From the NCBI GenBank assembly GCA_028282485.1, contig JANQHU010000091.1:1-7006 (forward strand): a DNA stretch of 7,006 nucleotides, read 5' to 3'. Numbering within the stretch: the first letter of the stretch is position 1; every line of letters starts with the position of its first letter. Shown piece after piece: positions 6,101 through 7,006 of this stretch. The notes beneath the pieces are model-generated. The model was not told the origin of the DNA. It saw nothing but the letters and a program-made list of their open reading frames with translations, and ran no database searches. Position numbers and translations under genes: made by a program. This DNA is from Bacillota bacterium (GTDB taxonomy: Bacteria; Bacillota; UBA4882; UBA8346).

Positions 6101-7006
6101 TTCCAAACATACAACATTAACAATCTTTGTTGAGGATCCATTAATTCCGCTTCCCGAGGAGAGATGCCAAAAAACAACGGGTCAAACTCAGCTACTCCAT
6201 CAACAAAACCGCCCCATTTAACATTAGTCTTATTGGCTTCCGTTTGGGGATCACCATAATACTCCCGCCAATCCCAGCGTTCTTCGGGAATTTCAGTAAT
6301 ACAGTCTTTACCTTCCATTAAATTTTGCCAAAATTCATCTAAATCATGAGCATTGGGAAAGAGGCCGCTCATTCCGACAATTGCTACCTCTTCTGATATT
6401 TTAGGCACTAGTTTGGTTTCAGCTAAAAGAAGGTTATTAATGAAACGAGACCGCTGTTTCGGTTGAACAGAGTTCTTAAAGATATTAACCTCTTTTTGAG
6501 ACTCTAACACTGGGGTGATAACCTCCTCTTGAGGTTTTGAGTCAGTATATTTACTGACAAAAAGGTCTTGATGCTCATTTAGCAAGTAGCCTATCAGAAG
6601 ACTAATGGTTCCATATTCAAAAAATATTGTCGGAGTTAACTCTAGTCCATATTCTTGGTTAAGCAGATTAGTAAATTGAGTAAAACTAATTGAATCAAAA
6701 CCATATTCGCTTAATTCGGCTTCCTCATCTATTTCTTCTATTTTTACTTTCAACAATTCAGAAACATTATTCTTTAATAATACCTCTATTTTTTCTTTTA
6801 ATTGATCATTATTATCCTTTTTATGATTAACCTCAGAAGCAATTACAGGTGTAAGTACAGGTTTAGCTTGATGTAGCAGCAATTTTTCTTTCATCCGCGA
6901 AACCTGGCCTTCCATTACCATCACCTGGCTCTTACTACAGTTTAACCCTTGATAAAATTTATCAATCCCGGTTTGCGTCTGCAATGGTACCATTCCAGTG
7001 TTTTGC
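3157..7006 (-). CDS. trans-AT type I polyketide synthase, C-terminal part: (KR tail)-ACP-KS-ACP-TE; 5' end beyond window
   Basis: This is the last assembly-line protein of a modular PKS: it performs a final decarboxylative condensation and releases the chain, in the cytoplasm. Residues are counted from the Met at 6993, which is not the start: the frame is open to the edge (codons for Q-N-T-G precede it) and residues 1-40 match the end of a KR domain (GMVPLQTQTG). Domains: ACP at about 62-140 with phosphopantetheine Ser101 (GFDSI); KS at about 201-638 with Cys371 (TACSSS), His506 (HGTGT) and His553 (NIGH), so complete; post-KS linker at about 655-810 ending LPTYPFERKRYWV, typical of trans-AT modules; ACP at about 851-922 with Ser885 (GLDSI); alpha/beta-hydrolase TE at about 953-1240 with Ser1024 (GGFSLGG), Asp1051 and probable His1219. 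A 38-residue acidic tail follows. There is no integrated AT; malonate is probably supplied by the AT-AT-ER protein two genes downstream. Stop is TAA at 3159-3157. Confidence 0.96.
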   Translation of the reverse strand, partial: QNTGMVPLQTQTGIDKFYQGLNCSKSQVMVMEGQVSRMKEKLLLHQAKPVLTPVIASEVNHKKDNNDQLKEKIEVLLKNNVSELLKVKIEEIDEEAELSEYGFDSISFTQFTNLLNQEYGLELTPTIFFEYGTISLLIGYLLNEHQDLFVSKYTDSKPQEEVITPVLESQKEVNIFKNSVQPKQRSRFINNLLLAETKLVPKISEEVAIVGMSGLFPNAHDLDEFWQNLMEGKDCITEIPEERWDWREYYGDPQTEANKTNVKWGGFVDGVAEFDPLFFGISPREAELMDPQQRLLMLYVWKAIEDAGHSPQSLSGSKTGIFIGTAASGYSNLVTQANLPIEGYSSTGMVPSVGPNRMSYCLNLHGPSEPIETACSSSLVAIHRAVAAIKEGSCEMAIAGGVNTIVTPDYHISFNKAGMLCEDGRCKTFSDKANGYVRGEGAGMLFLKKLSAAERDGSHIYAVIRGTAENHGGRATSLTAPNPKAQAELLQTAYTNAGIDPRTVTYIEAHGTGTELGDPIEINGLKIAFQELYRATGEPEVKDSHCGLGSVKTNIGHLELAAGVAGVIKVLLQLKHQKLVKSLHSDTINPYIKLKDSPFYVVQEPSEWLALENDAGKVIPRRAGVSSFGFGGVNAHVVLEEYIPEKEVSNSITINQQNPAVIILSAKNKERLQVMVENLLAAITKEQLTDNDLANIAYTLQVGREAMEERVAVMVTSIQELQDKLRSFLAGQYAINGLYYGQVKRNKEAIAAFNADEDLQMVVENWINKRKYTKLAEFWSKGLNFDWDKLYKNNLKPSRISLPTYPFERKRYWVQQKPTILISAQKEEAMLAEDFSEKNDLSGKYLREEIGMYQELTLKKIKHILADLLGLKAEELDLSESLKRYGLDSILLMQLIYKLQIEIDSSIDLVKLEQCQTIKDIIGILPQKNLIQLNEVNNLPKKLVYPELIHLNQKFQGQPIFWFHGGLGGVEEYFKIAQKCERPFYAIQASGLKETPVPIAGIQALATYYIQIIKSVQPKGPYDLGGFSLGGVLSYEITRQLQEVGQKVNTIVMVDTIYGFYDYFELSTKENFLSSKSIILQTVNMALLASFMEENEEIDTEKLIHREEVDSKTDDKTFLKELLNLAAKRGLTKSEIQLENQIQKILQNIEKYELENYAAFPLSKPQEVTCYYFCNNSKLYYGFLEPYFVIGVKRIPIDGTNYWQGWQNLFPNFYKLNLDSSNHMMVLSETKSREKLIAFCEKLYSAKGLNSTDFIRQYHPEDLKLTQTEMDDSEQEVSMSIE

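Noticed and set aside
3157..6993. Met at 6993 as the true start of the PKS gene
   Set aside because: The frame is open up to the window edge, no ribosome binding site precedes it, and the residues there are the end of a KR domain, so it is an internal Met.

Overview
The window is the tail end of a trans-acyltransferase (trans-AT) type I polyketide synthase (PKS) gene cluster. All three genes lie on the minus strand and look like one operon, read from position 7006 toward position 1. Two features point to a bacterium of the Bacillota (Firmicutes) type: an AT-rich sequence with a strong GGAGG ribosome binding site, and PKS proteins that resemble the Bacillus/Paenibacillus pks and bae families. 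Genus cannot be told from the sequence. Both outer genes are cut by the window edges.

Layout, in direction of transcription. (1) 7006-3157: the 3' part of a giant modular PKS. It enters the window at the tail of a ketoreductase (KR) domain and continues ACP - KS - post-KS (AT-docking-like) linker - ACP - thioesterase (TE), then stops. No AT domain is present in the module, which defines the trans-AT architecture. (2) 3104-2661: a 147-residue lipocalin-like protein with its own strong ribosome binding site, 52 bases after the PKS stop. (3) 2671-1: a fusion protein that starts inside the stop region of the lipocalin gene. It carries two tandem AT-type domains and then a PfaD/PksE-type flavin enoylreductase (ER) that runs off the left edge (890 codons visible, no stop).

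How they work together (inference from family knowledge). The second AT of the fusion keeps the malonyl-binding Arg and the GHSLG/AFHS active site, so it should load malonyl units onto the PKS carrier proteins in trans. The first AT has Gln in place of that Arg, with GASLG and GFHS motifs, and looks like the acyl hydrolase (PedC/PksD-type) that clears stalled chains. The ER would reduce enoyl intermediates in trans. The PKS protein does the last condensation and its TE releases the product. The lipocalin-like protein has no established role here and is the least explained part of the window.

The window is almost wholly coding. The only non-coding stretch is the 52-base gap at 3105-3156. I saw no RNA genes, mobile elements, CRISPR arrays or clear terminators. 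Base composition is mosaic: KS and first-AT stretches reach about 50% GC, while TE and lipocalin stretches fall to about 20%.
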